Assembly: GCA_030040265.1 (NCBI GenBank)
Contig: JASHUB010000040.1
Location: 1-15,470 of the forward strand
Source: Microcaldota archaeon
GTDB taxonomy: Archaea; Micrarchaeota; Micrarchaeia; Micrarchaeales; CABMGC01
Length of the DNA stretch: 15,470 nt
Direction of reading: 5' to 3'
The notes beneath the pieces were generated by a model. It saw only the letters and a program-made list of their open reading frames with translations. It had not been told where the DNA came from and ran no database searches. The position numbers and the translations under genes are program-made. Below are positions 13,446 to 15,470 of the stretch, piece by piece. The first letter of the stretch is position 1. Each line of letters starts with the position of its first letter.

Positions 13446-15470
13446 ATGATGGGATATACTAGACACATAGTATTGATAGGTCTGTTTTTGGCGATGTTCG
13501 CTATGCCGCTGGCATACGCGTCCGGCCCGTTCGCGGGCAACATATTCCCATCAAGCGCAAGCATAGCTAGTGGTAACTCGGTCACCCTCGCATCGGCCGC
13601 ATGGGGCGGCACGCAGAACGTGATAACCGGCTTTGACCACCCGCAGGGAATGGCGTTCTCCCCGAACGGCAACACGATCTACCTGGTCAACTACAGGGGA
13701 TCCTCCATCTCTGAGGTCAACGTATCCACCGGCACGATAGTCGGCACGCTCAACAACGGCGGCTCCGGCTTCGGCTGCGACAACGAGGGCCTTGAGAACA
13801 TAGCGCTGTCTCCGAACGGCAACACGATATACGCAGCGGACAACGAGTGCGACGACCTGCAGGTCATAAACATCTCAACGGACAGCGAGATAAACGACTT
13901 CACCCAATTCACGCTCAACGACCAGTACGATCCCTACGGCGTAGCGGTTTCGCCAAATGGAGAAACGATTTATGTCTCACAGACCGAGAGCAGATCTGAC
14001 GCAATAAACCTCGTGTCCGCAATCAACGGCGAGATGATAGGCAACTTCATGACTCCTTCATTCGAGTACCCGCAGGGCATCACGCTATCGAAGAACGGGA
14101 ACACGCTGTTCATGGCGGGCTACGACAGCGGCAACGTCGTCGAGTTCAACACGAGCACCGGCGACATCATAGGCAACGTAACCGGCTTCAACGACCCTGA
14201 TGGCATCGCGCTCTCTCCCGACGGCACTACGCTGTTCGTGACCAACGAGGGCAACAACACCGTCTCGATAGTCAACATATCGACAGGAACGATATTCGGC
14301 ACGCTAAGCGGATTCGTCAACCAGTCTGGCTCTGTCAGAGGAGTGCTGGCCAACAGCAACACCGTTTACATAGCCGAGCACGACCCAGACAACATCTCAG
14401 AGGAGCAGTTCACCTACCAGTGGTACTCCGGCTCAAGCGCATCGTGCGGCTCAGACACCACCGCGCTCGGCACGAGCATGACCCAGAAGGTCTCGCCAAC
14501 TTCGAACACTTTCTATTGCTACAAGGTCACAGACGAAGCCAGCAACACGGCCACTTCCAACACGATCGAGGTCACGGTAACGGGCCAGAAGATGAGCACC
14601 GGCCTGACGCTCGACCTGCCTTCGAACGGCGTCTACACCGGGCAGAAGTTCGTAGGAACGTTCGGCATAACCCCTAGCAACGTAATGGGCCTCAACGCCA
14701 GCCTCTATGTAAACAACGTCCTGGTCAAGAACACGGTCACGCCTGGCGAGCTCAGCGTCATAGGGCAGACTCCGGACAAGACCTACTACGCAGAGGCGAT
14801 CGCGTTCTCCGGCGGGAAGGGGTACATAGCCAACGAGTACGGCCTGAACACATACTACGACTACGATTACGGCAACATCACCATAGTGAACACGACCACG
14901 CTGGACGTGGTCGGAGGCATCAGCACGACCTCATGGGAGGGTATCTATTACCCTATCGCCGAAGCGGTGTCTCCGAACGGGATGTTCCTGTACGTGGCGA
15001 ACTACTACGGCTGGAACGGCGTCGGTTCCAGCTATTTGGGCAACGTGACCGTGTACAACACCAGGACGGGCTCATTGGTCGCCGGGATCTATAGCCCGAC
15101 GCTCCACTATCCGTACTACGGGATGGCCATCGCACCGGATGGAGCGTATGGCTATGTGCTCGACTACTACGGCAACGTCACCGTATTCAACACGAGCACG
15201 TACACTGTTACGGACACGATCAGCCTGGGCGCAGAGTACCCAGATTCGGTGGTATTCTCCCCTGACGGCAGCACGGCATACGTCTCTGGCTACGACGCCG
15301 ATGCTATTTATGTTATAGACACTGCGACAAACGCTATATCTGACACCATACCTCTAGGTGCATCGGCAGATCCGTGGGGCCTTGCGCTGTCTTCGGATGG
15401 CTCTACGCTCTACGTGGGCGAGTACGGGACCGGAAACGTGGTCGCCATCGACACTTCAACTGATACCATA
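13446..15470 (+). CDS. Second secreted surface protein with YVTN propellers in Ig-like modules (cut by window end)
   Basis: The frame is open from ATG 13446 (or ATG 13449) to the end, 675 codons without a stop. A signal peptide is clear: TRH, then the hydrophobic run IVLIGLFLAMFAMPL, likely cut after AYA25. Residues 26-58 are the first strands of an Ig-like module ending in WGGT (53-56). Residues 59-318 form a YVTN propeller of about six blades (MAFSPNGNTIYLVNY, IALSPDGTTLFVTNEGNNTV). Residues 322-378 (FTYQWYSGSS, then YCYKVTDEASNTATSNTIEVTV) complete the Ig module. Another module (about 385-437) leads into a second propeller starting near 438, with four full blades and part of a fifth before the edge. 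The C-terminal anchor is not seen. Likely a surface or adhesion protein related to the neighbouring giant protein. Confidence 0.9.
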   Translation, partial: MMGYTRHIVLIGLFLAMFAMPLAYASGPFAGNIFPSSASIASGNSVTLASAAWGGTQNVITGFDHPQGMAFSPNGNTIYLVNYRGSSISEVNVSTGTIVGTLNNGGSGFGCDNEGLENIALSPNGNTIYAADNECDDLQVINISTDSEINDFTQFTLNDQYDPYGVAVSPNGETIYVSQTESRSDAINLVSAINGEMIGNFMTPSFEYPQGITLSKNGNTLFMAGYDSGNVVEFNTSTGDIIGNVTGFNDPDGIALSPDGTTLFVTNEGNNTVSIVNISTGTIFGTLSGFVNQSGSVRGVLANSNTVYIAEHDPDNISEEQFTYQWYSGSSASCGSDTTALGTSMTQKVSPTSNTFYCYKVTDEASNTATSNTIEVTVTGQKMSTGLTLDLPSNGVYTGQKFVGTFGITPSNVMGLNASLYVNNVLVKNTVTPGELSVIGQTPDKTYYAEAIAFSGGKGYIANEYGLNTYYDYDYGNITIVNTTTLDVVGGISTTSWEGIYYPIAEAVSPNGMFLYVANYYGWNGVGSSYLGNVTVYNTRTGSLVAGIYSPTLHYPYYGMAIAPDGAYGYVLDYYGNVTVFNTSTYTVTDTISLGAEYPDSVVFSPDGSTAYVSGYDADAIYVIDTATNAISDTIPLGASADPWGLALSSDGSTLYVGEYGTGNVVAIDTSTDTI
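13620..14399 (+). repeat. YVTN propeller inserted in an Ig-like module (second surface gene)
   Basis: About six repeats share the core [IV]xLSPxGxTIYxxxxxxxxVxxxNxSTG. Blade 2 contains GCDNEGLENIALSPNGNTIY followed by a second Cys, a pair with a counterpart in blade 3 of propeller 1 of the giant protein (GCDDNEGPE...NNC). The last blade is short and runs into the second half of the Ig module. Confidence 0.8.
14757..15470 (+). repeat. Second YVTN propeller of the second surface gene, incomplete
   Basis: Four complete repeats and part of a fifth are visible, with cores YYAEAIAFSGGKGYIANEYG, PNGMFLYVANYYG, VVFSPDGSTAYVSGY and LALSSDGSTLYVGEYGTGNV. The first two repeats have longer, Tyr-rich loops (TYYDYDYG, NYYGWNGVGSSY). 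The domain continues past the window. Confidence 0.75.

Noticed and set aside
12608..13675. A 355-codon open frame on the minus strand across the end of the giant gene and the start of the next gene
   Set aside because: Its translation is an Arg-rich, low-sense sequence lying antisense to two well-supported genes, and it spans their promoter gap. It is a shadow of their codon bias.
10343..15470. Possible CRISPR or DNA-level tandem repeat, because of the periodic sequence
   Set aside because: The periodicity is at protein level (35-50 residue blades), spacing is irregular and the DNA copies are strongly diverged.

Overview
The window looks archaeal. It carries an A-type ATP synthase operon in the usual archaeal gene order, TATA-box promoters, GGTG-type ribosome binding sites, and large secreted surface proteins with C-terminal membrane anchors. 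A small-genome archaeon such as a micrarchaeote is a plausible source. That is inference from style of gene content; no rRNA or marker gene is present to confirm it.

Positions 1-4877 (minus strand) hold atpH-I-K-E-C-F-A, read from high to low coordinates. The genes nearly touch or overlap. The window cuts atpA after about 93 codons, so the B and D subunit genes must lie outside. Together they encode the peripheral stalks (H, E), the membrane a subunit (I), the ion-carrying rotor ring (K), the central-stalk parts (C, F) and the catalytic A subunit. Immediately upstream, on the same strand, is an unrecognised gene of about 206-221 residues (4964-5629).

A divergent promoter region follows, with a perfect 14-bp palindrome centred on TTTAAA. 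From it runs a 7.65-kb plus-strand gene (5741-13390). It encodes a secreted, membrane-anchored surface protein of 2549 residues: a signal peptide, a chain of Ig/PKD/SprB-like modules, a jelly-roll-like domain, two tandem seven-bladed YVTN beta-propellers, a PGF-pre-PGF-like domain, a Ser/Thr stalk, one transmembrane helix and an Arg-rich tail. A second secreted protein of the same general type starts 55 bases later (13446) and runs off the end of the window after 675 codons.

The most notable structure is domain nesting. In both surface proteins YVTN propellers are spliced into the middle of an Ig-like module, whose second half resumes after the propeller. The first half of the giant protein is also almost free of basic residues: no lysine before residue 1249, and no Lys or Arg at all between residues 3 and 816.
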